From JBBDIP01 sp964602455 (GTDB lineage: Bacteria > Bacillota > Sulfobacillia > Fermentithermobacillales > Fermentithermobacillaceae), in the NCBI GenBank assembly GCA_964602455.1, contig CAZRRG010000001.1:1-64000 (forward strand): DNA of 64,000 bases, given 5' to 3'. The notes beneath the pieces are model-generated. The model was given only the letters and a program-made list of their open reading frames with translations, was not told the origin of the DNA and made no database searches. The position numbers and the translations under genes were made by a program. Shown here one piece after another: positions 26,120 through 35,013 of this stretch (position 1 is its first letter; the number at the start of each line of letters is the position of its first letter).

Positions 26120-27349
26120 CTACCTCACAAGGACCTTTCCCGCAAAACTGGACCCATCACCGCCGTACGGGATGCCCAGCGATTCCGCCACCGTGGCGCC
26201 AAGGTCGGAGGCCGACCGGAGGTCGCCAAGCATGACGCCAGGCCTAACTGTCTCGCCCGCCAGCAGCACGGGGATGTACTCGCGGGAGTGATCCGTGCTC
26301 GGAGTAGTGGGATCGCAGCCGTGGTCGCCCACGACTACCAGAACGTCACGCGGGCCCAGGGCGCTGAGCATATCCTGCAGCGCGGCGTCAGCTTCCTCAA
26401 GAGCGCGGGCATACCCAACCGGATCATTGCGATGGCCGTACAGCATGTCGAAATCCACAAGGTTTGAAACGACGAGCTCGCGGCCGTCCCTCGGCTCTCT
26501 ATCGAGGCCGCCCGGCGCCCCATCCTGTCCGGCCCGGATGGCCGAAATCGTCTCCCGGATCACCGCGGCGTTGCCCTTGGCGTGGATGGCCCGCGTTATC
26601 CCCTGCCCAGCGAAGATGTCCTGGATCTTGCCTATCGCTGTGACCGCGACACCATCGGCCTTGGCGTAGTCCAGGAGAGTCGGCTTCACAGGCGGAAGGG
26701 AGAAGTCGCGGCGGTTCTCGGTCCTCACAAACGCGCCTGGCTTCCCGGTGAAAGGTCTTGCAATAACCCTGGCTACCAGGTCTTCGCCCACGAGTATCTC
26801 CCGCGCCATCTGGCACCAGAGGTACAGGATGGGCAGCGGGACGACGTCCTCGTGACAGGCGATCTGGAACACGCTGTCGGCCGACGTATAGACGATGGGC
26901 ATCCCCGTGCGGAGGTGCTCCTCTCCCAGTTCCTCGATTATCTGGGTTCCCGATGCCGGGCGGTTCCCCAGGACACCAGTACGGATCCTCGCTTCAAAGG
27001 CAGCGATGACGTGGGATGGGAAGCCCTCAGGGTAGGTGCGGAACGGCTTGTCCAGCGTCACTCCGCATAGTTCCCAGTGGCCGGTCGTGGTATCTTTGCC
27101 GGGCGATACGAACGCCGCCCTGGCGCACGCGCCTCTAGGCGGCTGAGGTGGAACGCCCGGGACCTCAGTGAGGTTGCCGATGCCCAGGGCCCCCAGTGTG
27201 GGAAGAGAGAGTTGCCCCAGTGCGCGGGCGGTATTGCCCAGAGTATTGGAGCCCTCATCGCCGTAGACAGCCGCGTCAGGGAGCGCCCCGACGCCGAGGC
27301 TGTCCAGCACGACGATGAAGATCCGGTCTACACTACGTTGATCGAGCAT
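26120..27349 (-). CDS. deoB: phosphopentomutase
   Basis: Interconverts (deoxy)ribose-1- and 5-phosphates, alkaline-phosphatase superfamily, Mn2+-dependent, 409 residues. Diagnostic motifs are VVLDSLGVGALPDA near residue 12 (metal Asp), GKDTTTGHWE around residue 86, and VVGDHGCDPTTPSTDHSRE near the C-terminus (metal Asp/His ligands). The 5' end overlaps the 3' end of the RNase J gene by 22 nt, which suggests co-transcription. It feeds pentose phosphate from the adjacent nucleoside phosphorylase. Confidence 0.95.
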   Translation of the reverse strand: MLDQRSVDRIFIVVLDSLGVGALPDAAVYGDEGSNTLGNTARALGQLSLPTLGALGIGNLTEVPGVPPQPPRGACARAAFVSPGKDTTTGHWELCGVTLDKPFRTYPEGFPSHVIAAFEARIRTGVLGNRPASGTQIIEELGEEHLRTGMPIVYTSADSVFQIACHEDVVPLPILYLWCQMAREILVGEDLVARVIARPFTGKPGAFVRTENRRDFSLPPVKPTLLDYAKADGVAVTAIGKIQDIFAGQGITRAIHAKGNAAVIRETISAIRAGQDGAPGGLDREPRDGRELVVSNLVDFDMLYGHRNDPVGYARALEEADAALQDMLSALGPRDVLVVVGDHGCDPTTPSTDHSREYIPVLLAGETVRPGVMLGDLRSASDLGATVAESLGIPYGGDGSSFAGKVLVR

Positions 27350-28983
27350 ACGACAGCCGGCCTCCTGCCCGTCTCGCTCCTTATGAACCTCTGGATTACG
27401 GACGCCAGGTCTTCCTCAAGGAACTCCCTCCGGGAGAGCGCCTCTTTCGGGAGCTGGCTCAAGTAGTCCTTCACGCGCAGGAGAGCTTCCGCGATCAGGT
27501 TTTCGCCCTGTTCACTGCGGGAGAATCCCGCAGTCTTCAAGACAGGCGTCTGGAGCAGCGCTCCGTCTTCTCGCGAAACCGCGCAGTTGATGAAGATGGC
27601 GCCGGTCTCGCCCAGCATCTTCCGCTCCTTGAGGATGCTTTCCCCGATGTCGCCGGTGCCGGTGCCGTCGATCATCACAGCCCTGGTCGGGATGACGCCG
27701 ATGATCTCGCCGGAGTCGGGCGTCAGCCTGAAAATGGTCCCGTTCTCTCCAATGAGCACGTTGGCCGGAGGAACGCCCGTCGCCACGGCCAGCTGAGCGT
27801 GCAGGATAAGGTGCCTGTACTCCCCGTGGACCGGGATGAAGAACCTGGGCCTGGTAAGGTTAAGGACAAGTTTCTGCTCCTCCTGGCTGGCGTGTCCCGA
27901 CACGTGGACCATGGATTCGGGGGTGTACACGACGGTAGCGCCCCTGCGGAACAGGTTGTCAACGACTCGGGAGACCATGGTCTCGTTGCCCGGCACAGGC
28001 GAAGCGGCCATGATCACCATGTCTCCGTCAATAATCTCGACCTTGCGGTGATCGCCGACCGACATGCGAGCCAGTGCCGAGAGCGGCTCTCCCTGGCTTC
28101 CGGTGGACAGGATGACGATCTTGGACACCGGGTACTTGCCGATATCCGCCACGTCGATGAGGGTCCCGAGGGGCGCCTTGAGATACCCCATGTTCAGGGA
28201 GACCTCTACCACCATCTCCATGCTGCGCCCTACGACGCAGACCTTTCGCCCAAACTCGGTCGCAACATCTATTACCTGCTGGATCCTTGGGACGTTGGAG
28301 GCGAAGGTCGTGATGATAATGCGGCCCTTGGCCTTCTGGAACACCTGGGCCAGGGATTCGCCCACAACGCGCTCGGACGGGGTGTATCCCGGACGATCGG
28401 CGTGAGTGCTGTCGGACAGAAGGGCCAGGACTCCCCTCTCGCCGGCCTCGGCCAGCTTGAAGTAGTCGGTTGGCTCGCCGTCGACAGGCGTCTGGTCAAG
28501 TTTGAAATCGCCGGTGTGCACAATGATGCCGGCGGGAGTGTGCAGGATAAGCCCCACGCTATCGGACACCGAATGGGTGACCCGGAAGAACTCAACTTTG
28601 ATGGACCCCAGGGTAATGATGTCCCTCGGGGCGATAACCCGAAGGTCTGCCTGGCCGTCAAAGCCCTCGTCCAGCTTGCGGCGCGCAAGCCCCAGCGTAA
28701 GCCTGGTCCCGTACACGGGGACGTTGACCTGGGAAAGGACCCACGGCAGCGCTCCCACGTGGTCCTCGTGGCCGTGAGTGAGCACTATCCCCCGGAGCCG
28801 ATCCTTGCGCTCGACCAGGTAGGATATGTCGGGGATGACCAGGTCGATCCCGGGCATGTCCTCCTCGGGGAACGCCAGGCCGCAGTCTATCGCAATCGCA
28901 TCCGGGCCGCACTCGACCAGCATAAGGTTCTTGCCTATCTCGCCGAGCCCGCCCAGGGGTATCAATCTGACCTCGTTTGCCAT
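27328..28983 (-). CDS. rnj: ribonuclease J
   Basis: Metallo-beta-lactamase/beta-CASP ribonuclease with 5'-3' exonuclease and endonuclease activity in mRNA decay and rRNA maturation; 551 residues is typical. The zinc motif HGHEDH begins with His70-Gly-His72-Glu-Asp74-His75. Beta-CASP features include DSTHADRPGYTPSE, STGSQGEP and the late HVSGHASQEE and PVHGEYRHL. Whether it corresponds to J1 or J2 cannot be told; only one copy is in the window. The ribosome site before the ATG is weak. Confidence 0.95.
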   Translation of the reverse strand: MANEVRLIPLGGLGEIGKNLMLVECGPDAIAIDCGLAFPEEDMPGIDLVIPDISYLVERKDRLRGIVLTHGHEDHVGALPWVLSQVNVPVYGTRLTLGLARRKLDEGFDGQADLRVIAPRDIITLGSIKVEFFRVTHSVSDSVGLILHTPAGIIVHTGDFKLDQTPVDGEPTDYFKLAEAGERGVLALLSDSTHADRPGYTPSERVVGESLAQVFQKAKGRIIITTFASNVPRIQQVIDVATEFGRKVCVVGRSMEMVVEVSLNMGYLKAPLGTLIDVADIGKYPVSKIVILSTGSQGEPLSALARMSVGDHRKVEIIDGDMVIMAASPVPGNETMVSRVVDNLFRRGATVVYTPESMVHVSGHASQEEQKLVLNLTRPRFFIPVHGEYRHLILHAQLAVATGVPPANVLIGENGTIFRLTPDSGEIIGVIPTRAVMIDGTGTGDIGESILKERKMLGETGAIFINCAVSREDGALLQTPVLKTAGFSRSEQGENLIAEALLRVKDYLSQLPKEALSRREFLEEDLASVIQRFIRSETGRRPAVVCSINVV

Positions 28984-29070
28984 TTGTTCACATCACCAAT
29001 TATCTAGTATAACCTGGAATGGATGCGGATTCCATCGGCCCAGCACAGGCCCAGTTTTTGTCAAGATGTA

Positions 29071-29091
29071 GGGCGGTCCCATGGACCGCCC
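29071..29091. terminator. perfect hairpin between the stress-protein gene and RNase J
   Basis: A 9-bp perfect stem (29071-29079 with 29083-29091) with a 3-nt loop lies in the 176-bp gap. No strong T-run follows on either strand, so terminator function is tentative. Confidence 0.4.
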
Positions 29092-29159
29092 CGGCTTGCC
29101 GCGGGTGCAGGACACCCACGGGGTTCACTTATCGGGCTCACGTTGTTCGAGATCGCTAC

Positions 29160-29645
29160 CTAGTGGGTCTCGACGTCGTAAGCCCCGTTGCGACGAAGGA
29201 CCTCGGCGGCGTCCTCCACCTTGTCGTCGCTGGTCTTCACCGCAGCCACGATCTTGCCCGATTTGACGTGCTCCTCGTACTTGCGGCCGCTCTCCTCGGG
29301 GATACCCCAGTCGATGAGGCCTCCGGCGATGCCGCCTGTCACGGCGCCGGTAAGCGCGGCAGCGATGGGGCCCGCCGCGACGATGGGGCCGACACCCGGT
29401 ATCGCCAAGGCGCCGATGCCCGCGAGAAGCCCTGCCGCTCCACCGATGGTCCCTCCGGTGGCCACGCCGCCGGAAATGTCCTGGTTCATGGTATTGCGGT
29501 CACGATCTCCTTCGCCTCGTCTCGCGCTGTCTTCCTTGGCGATGACCGAGATCTCGTTCTTGGAGAACCCCTTCTGCCTTAGGTCATCCGCTGCCCTTTC
29601 CGCCTTGTCCACGCTGTCGAAGACTCCCAGAACGGTCTTTGCCAA
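29160..29645 (-). CDS. general-stress-protein 17M-like domain protein with glycine zipper
   Basis: A 161-residue protein with an N-terminal alpha/beta domain (VLGVFDSVDKAERAADDLRQKGF) like the YflT/GSP17M heat-induced stress domain. A Gly/Ala-rich hydrophobic stretch (about 60-115, many GxxxG steps) could insert into or associate with membrane, and a second short alpha/beta repeat (VAAVKTSDDKVEDAAEVLRRNGAYDVE) closes the protein. The start is TTG, chosen because AGGAGGT lies about 9 nt upstream and no better start exists. The function is unknown beyond the domain resemblance; a stress or envelope role is inferred. Confidence 0.75.
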   Translation of the reverse strand: MAKTVLGVFDSVDKAERAADDLRQKGFSKNEISVIAKEDSARRGEGDRDRNTMNQDISGGVATGGTIGGAAGLLAGIGALAIPGVGPIVAAGPIAAALTGAVTGGIAGGLIDWGIPEESGRKYEEHVKSGKIVAAVKTSDDKVEDAAEVLRRNGAYDVETH

Positions 29646-29764
29646 CTAGGAAACACCTCCTTAAAGGATGTCCGGCCTAGTGTCCCCCCATGGAGACCCG
29701 TGAATTCGAGACGCAATCATAAGTTCGCGCTTTCGCCAATATGTACAAGTAGGGGGTGCATCGC

Positions 29765-30085
29765 GTGCTCAACACCATTCTGGTTACGGTGCTGGTGCTT
29801 ATCGCTCTCTATGTTTCCCTTGGGGTTAGGGTTAACCGGATCCAGGCGGTCCGCGAGAGAAAAACGCCTGAGAGCAAGCCTTCTCCGTTGGGTGAGGCGA
29901 TCAAGGACTTCGTCGCGGTCGCAGGTGGCGTCTACCTGGGACTCACGACGCTGGCGGAGTTTCTGAAAGTGCCTGTCCCGATGCAGGCAAACGTCTGGGG
30001 GATGGCCTTTGACCCGGTCGCCCTGTTTGCGGTGTGCCTGGCGATCATTGCGCCCGTCATACCGATGGGGAGAGATAGGTTATAG
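29765..30085 (+). CDS. small membrane protein, two predicted helices
   Basis: Not recognised as a named family. It has 106 residues with a hydrophobic N-terminal helix (about 3-21), a basic polar stretch, then hydrophobic segments around 47-62 and 82-100, so it is likely an integral membrane protein. The GTG at 29765 was chosen because AGGGGGTG lies 8 nt upstream; a GTG three codons earlier lies inside that ribosome site. It is a single gene divergent from the stress-protein gene and convergent with the Spo0E-like gene. Confidence 0.65.
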   Translation: MLNTILVTVLVLIALYVSLGVRVNRIQAVRERKTPESKPSPLGEAIKDFVAVAGGVYLGLTTLAEFLKVPVPMQANVWGMAFDPVALFAVCLAIIAPVIPMGRDRL

Positions 30086-30159
30086 GAGTACCGAGAGGGG
30101 CGTAGCCGGCCGCCGGCGGACCGCTCATCCATACCGGGAGACTCCTTTCCAGATCGGGG

Positions 30160-30190
30160 ACAAAAATAAAGGCAGGCTTTTTGCCTGCTA
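30160..30190 (-). terminator. intrinsic terminator of the Spo0E-like gene
   Basis: On the minus strand, a 6-7-bp stem (30183-30189 with 30171-30177, A-rich loop) is followed by CTTTATTTTTG, six nt past the Spo0E-like stop codon. The A/T-rich loop also gives T's on the plus strand, so it may work in both directions. Confidence 0.75.
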
Positions 30191-30194
30191 GTCC

Positions 30195-30380
30195 TCACCT
30201 GGATTCTCCTTTTTGCGCTTGCAGCTCTAGCCACCGGCAGATCAAGTCATCCAGCTGAGTGCTCACTGCTCCGGCCGCTTGAATCTTCGCTCTCTGGTAG
30301 GTTCCTCCGACTTCCTCCCTCAAACGGCCACGCAGCGCTTCGATCTCCTTCAGGAGTTCCTCTTCGCTAAGCGTGGACAT
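30195..30380 (-). CDS. Spo0E-like small aspartyl-phosphate phosphatase
   Basis: A 61-residue, highly helical protein. The first helix has EIEALRGRL and the second VSTQLDDLICRW, matching the Spo0E-family pattern of IExLRxxL followed by the SxxLDxLI signature in which the Asp is catalytic. Family members dephosphorylate Spo0A~P and delay sporulation. The linker between helices is longer than in Bacillus Spo0E. GAGGAGG directly abuts the ATG. It has its own promoter carrying a Spo0A box and its own terminator, supporting a feedback role. The assignment rests on motif reading only. Confidence 0.72.
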   Translation of the reverse strand: MSTLSEEELLKEIEALRGRLREEVGGTYQRAKIQAAGAVSTQLDDLICRWLELQAQKGESR

Positions 30381-30441
30381 CCTCCTCTGTGGTTTATTGT
30401 GTGCTTTCCGCTGGCTGGGAGGTTCAGCTCATCTGTTACAG

Positions 30442-30475
30442 ATTATAGAACGGGGTCTGTCGAAATGGGAAGGGT
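30442..30475 (-). promoter_or_regulatory. promoter with Spo0A box for the Spo0E-like gene
   Basis: On the minus strand, TATAAT (30442-30447) is preceded 10 nt upstream by TTCGACA (30458-30464), the exact complement of the 0A-box TGTCGAA. An upstream TTCCCA (30469 region) could act as the -35 with an 18-bp spacer. A 0A box between or overlapping the promoter elements fits Spo0A-controlled promoters. The distance to the ATG is about 60 nt. Confidence 0.6.
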
Positions 30476-30526
30476 TCTGCAGGCGATTTTCGCCAGATTT
30501 TTACAGCGGTCTAGCAGGATCTTTAT

Positions 30527-31390
30527 CTAGACACCAGCGTGAGAGCCTCGAAGATCTTTGAGCCTCTTGATGTTCTCAAGGTCGTCTCCCGGTTGGTCTA
30601 CAGGCGTCTCAAGCAGGCCAGGAAGATCATCAGGCAGCAGGGGGCTATTCACCAGTTCCCTGAAGGCCTCTATGCCGATGTTGCCCTTACCCAAATGCGC
30701 GTGGCGATCCAGACGGCCTCCGAGCTCCCCCTTGCTGTCATTGAGGTGCATGGCGTACAGGTTCTTTAGGCCCACAGACCTATCGAATGCTGTCAAAACT
30801 TCCCTAATACCCGCTTCGCCCCGGACGTCGTATCCGGCGCCGAACGCGTGGGCCGTATCGAGGCACGCGCCCACTCGATCCCCGGGAAGGTTCCCCAGGA
30901 GGACCGCGAGCGCCTCAAACGTGGAGCCGATCTCCTGGCCCATCCCGGCCGTGTTCTCCAGTAGCAACCGCACCGGCCCGTCGTACTGGCTGAGAGCCTG
31001 CTCTAGACTGACCAGCACCCTCGCCAGGGCGTCGGGAGACTCTTTGGGCTCATCCTTTTCCTTGTGGCCGATATGGGTGACAAGGTACTTGCCGCCCAGC
31101 ATCTCCGTCCGGCGCAGGTCCTCCACCAGCGTCTCCACCGAATACCCCTGCTTGTTAGGATCCTTGGAGGCCAGGTTCAGGAAGTAGGGCACGTGCACCA
31201 CCAGGGGCCATATGTCCTTCTCTTCCAGAACCCGCTTTGCCGCGGCAACGTCGGCGGGATCCAGAGGCTTGGCCTTGCCGCCGCGAGGACTGCGCGAGAA
31301 GACCTGGACCGCCTCGCATCCAAGCGAGGCTGCCGTCCAGGCCATTTTCTCCATTCCGCCTGCTATTGAGACGTGAATGCCGCAACGCAC
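30527..31390 (-). CDS. nfo: endonuclease IV (AP endonuclease)
   Basis: Zinc-dependent apurinic/apyrimidinic endonuclease in base excision repair, a TIM barrel of 287 residues (family range). It opens with MRCGIHVSIAGGMEK, and zinc ligands fall in VVHVPYFLNLAS, THIGHK, LLLENTAGMGQEIG, ACLDTAHAFGAGYD, MHLNDSKGELGGRLDRHAHLGKG, and the last blocks give the EndoIV DxxH/ACLDTCHAFxAGYD pattern. It lies 9 nt downstream of pnp on the same strand, so it may be the distal gene of the translation operon. Confidence 0.95.
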   Translation of the reverse strand: MRCGIHVSIAGGMEKMAWTAASLGCEAVQVFSRSPRGGKAKPLDPADVAAAKRVLEEKDIWPLVVHVPYFLNLASKDPNKQGYSVETLVEDLRRTEMLGGKYLVTHIGHKEKDEPKESPDALARVLVSLEQALSQYDGPVRLLLENTAGMGQEIGSTFEALAVLLGNLPGDRVGACLDTAHAFGAGYDVRGEAGIREVLTAFDRSVGLKNLYAMHLNDSKGELGGRLDRHAHLGKGNIGIEAFRELVNSPLLPDDLPGLLETPVDQPGDDLENIKRLKDLRGSHAGV

Positions 31391-31399
31391 GGGGACTAG

Positions 31400-33592
31400 T
31401 TACCTTCCGGACCTGTCGCCCCGGTCGCGGTCGTTGCCACGCTGCCAAGGCCTGCGTCCTCCGCCTCCGCCGCCCTGGGGTCTCTCCCTGGGAGGCGCGG
31501 GCGGGAGTCCCAACGCCTGGCGTCTTGACAGGTTCACCCTGCCCATATGGTCGATCTCGGTGACCTTGACTATGATCTCGTCGCCTATGGACAGGAAGTC
31601 CTCGACGCGGCGCACGCCTTCGTCGAGTTCCTCTGTCCTAACCAGGCCTTCCTTACCCGGCAGTATCTCGACGAACGCGCCGAAGGACGCCAGCCGCGTG
31701 ACCTTGCCGGTGTAGGTCTTGCCGACCTCCACGTCCCTGGTCAGGTTCTCGACTATCTCCTTGGCCCTCTCGCCGCTCTCCATGTCGGGAGCCGCGATGA
31801 ACACCCGCCCGTCCTGCTCGATGTCGATCTTCACTCCGGTCTCAGCGGTGATTTTGTTGATGGTCTTGCCGCCAGGGCCGATAACGTCGCGGATCTTCTC
31901 GGGATCGATGGTGACCACGAGTATCCTTGGCGCGTACTGGGACAGGTTCGCCCTGGGCGCCGGGATGGCTTCCTTGATCTTCTCAAGGATGAAGAGCCTT
32001 GCCTTCTTAGCCCGGGCCAGCGCCTCGCTGAGGACTGCCCGGTCCGTACCGGCGATCTTCATATCCATCTGCAGGGCGGTGACGCCGGTCTCAGTCCCGG
32101 CGACCTTGAAGTCCATGTCGCCCAGCGCGTCCTCCATGCCCTGGATGTCGGTCAAGACCTCGGTCTTGTCCTCGCCCTTGATGAGGCCCATGGCGATACC
32201 GGCCACAGGGGCCTTGATGGGCACGCCGGCATCCATCAGCGACATGGTGCTGCCGCAGACCGAAGCCATGGACGTCGACCCGTTGGACTCAAGCACTTCC
32301 GAAACCACACGCATGGTGTAGGGGAAGTCGTTCTCGTCCGGCAGAACCGGAAGCAGCGCCCTTTCAGCAAGCGCGCCGTGGCCTATCTCGCGCCGGCCCG
32401 GTCCCCTAAGGGGCCTGGTCTCTCCGACGGAGTAAGGCGGGAAGTTGTAATGATGCAGGTAGCGCTTGGTCTCCTCGATGCCGGTGGTGTCCAGCTCCTG
32501 GACGTCGCCGGTGGCGCCAAGCGTGGTGATGCTCATGACCTGGGTCTGGCCCCTGGTGAAGATGGCGGAGCCGTGAACCCTGGGAAGCACTCCGACCTCG
32601 CAGGTGATGGGCCTGATCTCATCGGGCTGCCGTCCGTCGGGACGCCTGCCTGTCTCGAGAATCATGGACCTCACTTCGCGCTTTAGGACATCGTGGAAAG
32701 CCTCGGCGATCTCGTCTTCCCTCTCGGGGAACTCCTCGGCCAGCGCAGCCGACACTTCCGCAGTCGCGTCGTCAAGCGCGGACTCGCGGGTCAGCTTCTC
32801 CTCCACACGGATGGCCTGGCGAAGGAGCGGAGTGGCGATCTCGCTCACTCTGGCCTTAACGTCCTCGCCGGGCATATGGAGCGCGGGCTCGAACTTGGGC
32901 TTCCCGATCTCCTTCTGGATCTCCAGCTGGAAGTCGCAGAGACCCTTGATGACCTCGTGGCCGAACATAATGGCGTCGGTCATGACCTCTTCCGGCACCT
33001 GGTTCGCTCCGGCCTCAACCATGAGGACGGCGTCCCTGGTACCCGCCACGGTCAGCCTGAGGTCGCTCTGCTCGGCTTCCTTCACGCCGGGGTTCACGAT
33101 AAACTGGCCGTTCACAAGCCCGATCTCGACACCCGCCGCCGGTCCGTTCCACGGGATGTCGCTCACGGTGAGCGCGGCCGACGCGCCGATCATGCCGGCG
33201 ATCTCAGGCGAACACTCGTGATCGATGGAAAGCGGCATTACCACCACTTGCACGTCGTTGCGCATTCCCTTGGGGAACAGCGGACGGATCGGGCGGTCAG
33301 TCACACGGGCCTGAAGAATCGCCTTCTCCGGCGGCCTGCCTTCGCGCCTCTGCCAACTGCCTGGGATACGGCCTACAGCGTAGAGCCTCTCCTCGACGTC
33401 AACTGTGAGCGGAAAGAAATCGACACCCTGCCTTGCTTCCTTGGACGCGGTCGCGGTAACCAGGACAGTGGTGTCTCCATACCTTACGAGGACGGAACCA
33501 TTAGCCTGCTTCGCGAGATGCCCAAACTCCAACGTTAGCGGGCGGCCGCCAAGCTGGTACCGGTATTGCTTTTGTCCCTCCAATAAGCACAC
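31400..33592 (-). CDS. pnp: polyribonucleotide nucleotidyltransferase (PNPase)
   Basis: Phosphorolytic 3'-5' exoribonuclease, trimeric, part of RNA turnover, 730 residues. It has two RNase PH-like domains (about 12-230 and 310-540, the latter holding TRGQTQVMS and GRREIGHGALAERAL), a KH domain with VIGPGGKTIN (about 565-575), an S1 domain (about 622-690) and an Arg/Gly-rich tail. The GTG start at 33592 is used here; a TTG three codons on (33583) has better spacing from GAAGGGAG. It lies 14 nt downstream of rpsO, the classical rpsO-pnp arrangement. Confidence 0.96.
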   Translation of the reverse strand: MCLLEGQKQYRYQLGGRPLTLEFGHLAKQANGSVLVRYGDTTVLVTATASKEARQGVDFFPLTVDVEERLYAVGRIPGSWQRREGRPPEKAILQARVTDRPIRPLFPKGMRNDVQVVVMPLSIDHECSPEIAGMIGASAALTVSDIPWNGPAAGVEIGLVNGQFIVNPGVKEAEQSDLRLTVAGTRDAVLMVEAGANQVPEEVMTDAIMFGHEVIKGLCDFQLEIQKEIGKPKFEPALHMPGEDVKARVSEIATPLLRQAIRVEEKLTRESALDDATAEVSAALAEEFPEREDEIAEAFHDVLKREVRSMILETGRRPDGRQPDEIRPITCEVGVLPRVHGSAIFTRGQTQVMSITTLGATGDVQELDTTGIEETKRYLHHYNFPPYSVGETRPLRGPGRREIGHGALAERALLPVLPDENDFPYTMRVVSEVLESNGSTSMASVCGSTMSLMDAGVPIKAPVAGIAMGLIKGEDKTEVLTDIQGMEDALGDMDFKVAGTETGVTALQMDMKIAGTDRAVLSEALARAKKARLFILEKIKEAIPAPRANLSQYAPRILVVTIDPEKIRDVIGPGGKTINKITAETGVKIDIEQDGRVFIAAPDMESGERAKEIVENLTRDVEVGKTYTGKVTRLASFGAFVEILPGKEGLVRTEELDEGVRRVEDFLSIGDEIIVKVTEIDHMGRVNLSRRQALGLPPAPPRERPQGGGGGGRRPWQRGNDRDRGDRSGR

Positions 33593-33606
33593 TCCCTTCG
33601 GCCGCG

Positions 33607-33876
33607 TTAGCCCCTCAGACCAAGTTTGTCCACTATTGCGCGGTACCGTTCGGGTTCTTCACGGGAGAGGTAATTGAGGAGTCCGCGGCGGGAGCCTACC
33701 ATTTTCAAGAGCCCGCGGCGGCTGTGGTGGTCCTTCTTGTGGACCTTGAGATGCTCTGTGAGATAGTTAATCCTCTCAGTTAGGAGGGCTATCTGCACTT
33801 CGGGTGAACCCGTGTCACCTTCGTGGATCCTGTACTGCTCTATAATGGCTTTCTTGCGGTCTTGTTCCAGAGCCAA
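33607..33876 (-). CDS. rpsO: 30S ribosomal protein S15
   Basis: Primary 16S rRNA-binding protein of the small-subunit platform. A TTG start at 33876 was chosen over the ATG at 33891: GGAGGT lies 8 nt before the TTG, and the product is then exactly 89 residues beginning M-A-L-E-Q-D, as in other S15 proteins. Conserved HEGDTGSPEVQIA, LTEHLKVHKKDHHSRRGLL and VGSRRGLLNYL are present. It is co-transcribed with pnp. Confidence 0.95.
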   Translation of the reverse strand: MALEQDRKKAIIEQYRIHEGDTGSPEVQIALLTERINYLTEHLKVHKKDHHSRRGLLKMVGSRRGLLNYLSREEPERYRAIVDKLGLRG

Positions 33877-33945
33877 CTCTGGCACCTCCATTTAGAATAT
33901 GTGCCTTGCGCCCAGCACTTCGCCGGAGGAGCGAAAGCCCGAGCA

Positions 33946-35004
33946 TCAAGGTAATTCCGACGCGAGCATTCTATCATAGGCCCCAGGCACTGTAAACGAA
34001 GGAGCCTTTCGGGAAGCCGCAGCTGCCCGCTCTACATCCAACTCAACCTGTCTCTTCAGTGCGCCGGCATCCTCGAACTTCTGTTCCTGCCTCAGGTACC
34101 CGGTTAGGAACACCTGCATGGGCTTCCCGTAGAGCTCGCCTGAGAACCCTGGGATGTGGACCTCAACCCTAACGCCCGATCCCCCGAATGTCGGCCGGGT
34201 CCCTATGTTCACCACGGCCGGGAAGGACGTCGGGGCACCCGCGCCGCAGCTCGCAGCGCGCGAGCCGCGATCCACACCGCCCTCGCCGCTATCTACATTG
34301 ACCCGGGCGATTCCGGCGTATACTCCGCTCACGGGCAGATACTTGTCCTCAGGTGTCGCAAGGTTTGACGTCGGGATGCCTATCCTTCTGCCTCTTCCGT
34401 CGCCGTGATCCACCACGCCGTACAGGCAGTAAGGCCTGCCGAGGCACGTGGTCGCTTCCGGAACGGTCCCCGAATCCAGCGCCGTCCTCACCCGTGTGCT
34501 GGAGACCGTGGAGCCGTCCAAGCTGAAGGGGGGAACCACGCTCACGTTAAACCCGAGTTCCGGTCCCCACCGCCCGAGGTCCTCCGGGGTCCCTGCTCCC
34601 TTGTGTCCAAACGTGAAGTTGAAGCCACATACCACATGTCTGGCGCCGCACCGCTCTACTAGATGGGCTTCGACGAACTGCCTCGGCGGGGTCGACGCCA
34701 GTTCCCGGGTGAAGGGGAGCACGAGCAGGTAATCGGCTCCTGCATCCTCAATGAGGGCGGCCTTCTCCGGGAGAGGCGTAAGGAGCCTGGCGTAGCCGTT
34801 TGGTTTCCCTGTGAGCGTCCTGGGATGGGGGTCGAACGTAATGGCTACCAGCGGAAGACCGGAGCTGTTGCGCAGCCGGACGGCTTCCTTCAACAGCTCC
34901 CGGTGCCCCAGATGGACGCCGTCGAACACGCCCAGGGCCACGACAGTACCGTTCACGGCGGCTCTGCGAATGTCTGCTGCTTTGTCAGGTGCGAGGATCT
35001 CCAT
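33946..35004 (-). CDS. ribF: bifunctional riboflavin kinase/FAD synthetase
   Basis: Converts riboflavin to FMN and FAD. The N-terminal FMN adenylyltransferase domain has the GVFDGVHLGH nucleotidyl-transferase motif (about residues 27-36). The C-terminal kinase domain has GRRIGIPTSNLATPEDKYLP with the PTxN signature (about 205-225). At 352 residues it is slightly longer than usual because of a loop rich in Gly/Ser/Arg (about 238-258). It lies between truB and rpsO in the translation operon, its usual place in Firmicutes. Confidence 0.95.
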   Translation of the reverse strand: MEILAPDKAADIRRAAVNGTVVALGVFDGVHLGHRELLKEAVRLRNSSGLPLVAITFDPHPRTLTGKPNGYARLLTPLPEKAALIEDAGADYLLVLPFTRELASTPPRQFVEAHLVERCGARHVVCGFNFTFGHKGAGTPEDLGRWGPELGFNVSVVPPFSLDGSTVSSTRVRTALDSGTVPEATTCLGRPYCLYGVVDHGDGRGRRIGIPTSNLATPEDKYLPVSGVYAGIARVNVDSGEGGVDRGSRAASCGAGAPTSFPAVVNIGTRPTFGGSGVRVEVHIPGFSGELYGKPMQVFLTGYLRQEQKFEDAGALKRQVELDVERAAAASRKAPSFTVPGAYDRMLASELP

Positions 35005-35013
35005 ATCTTCGTC

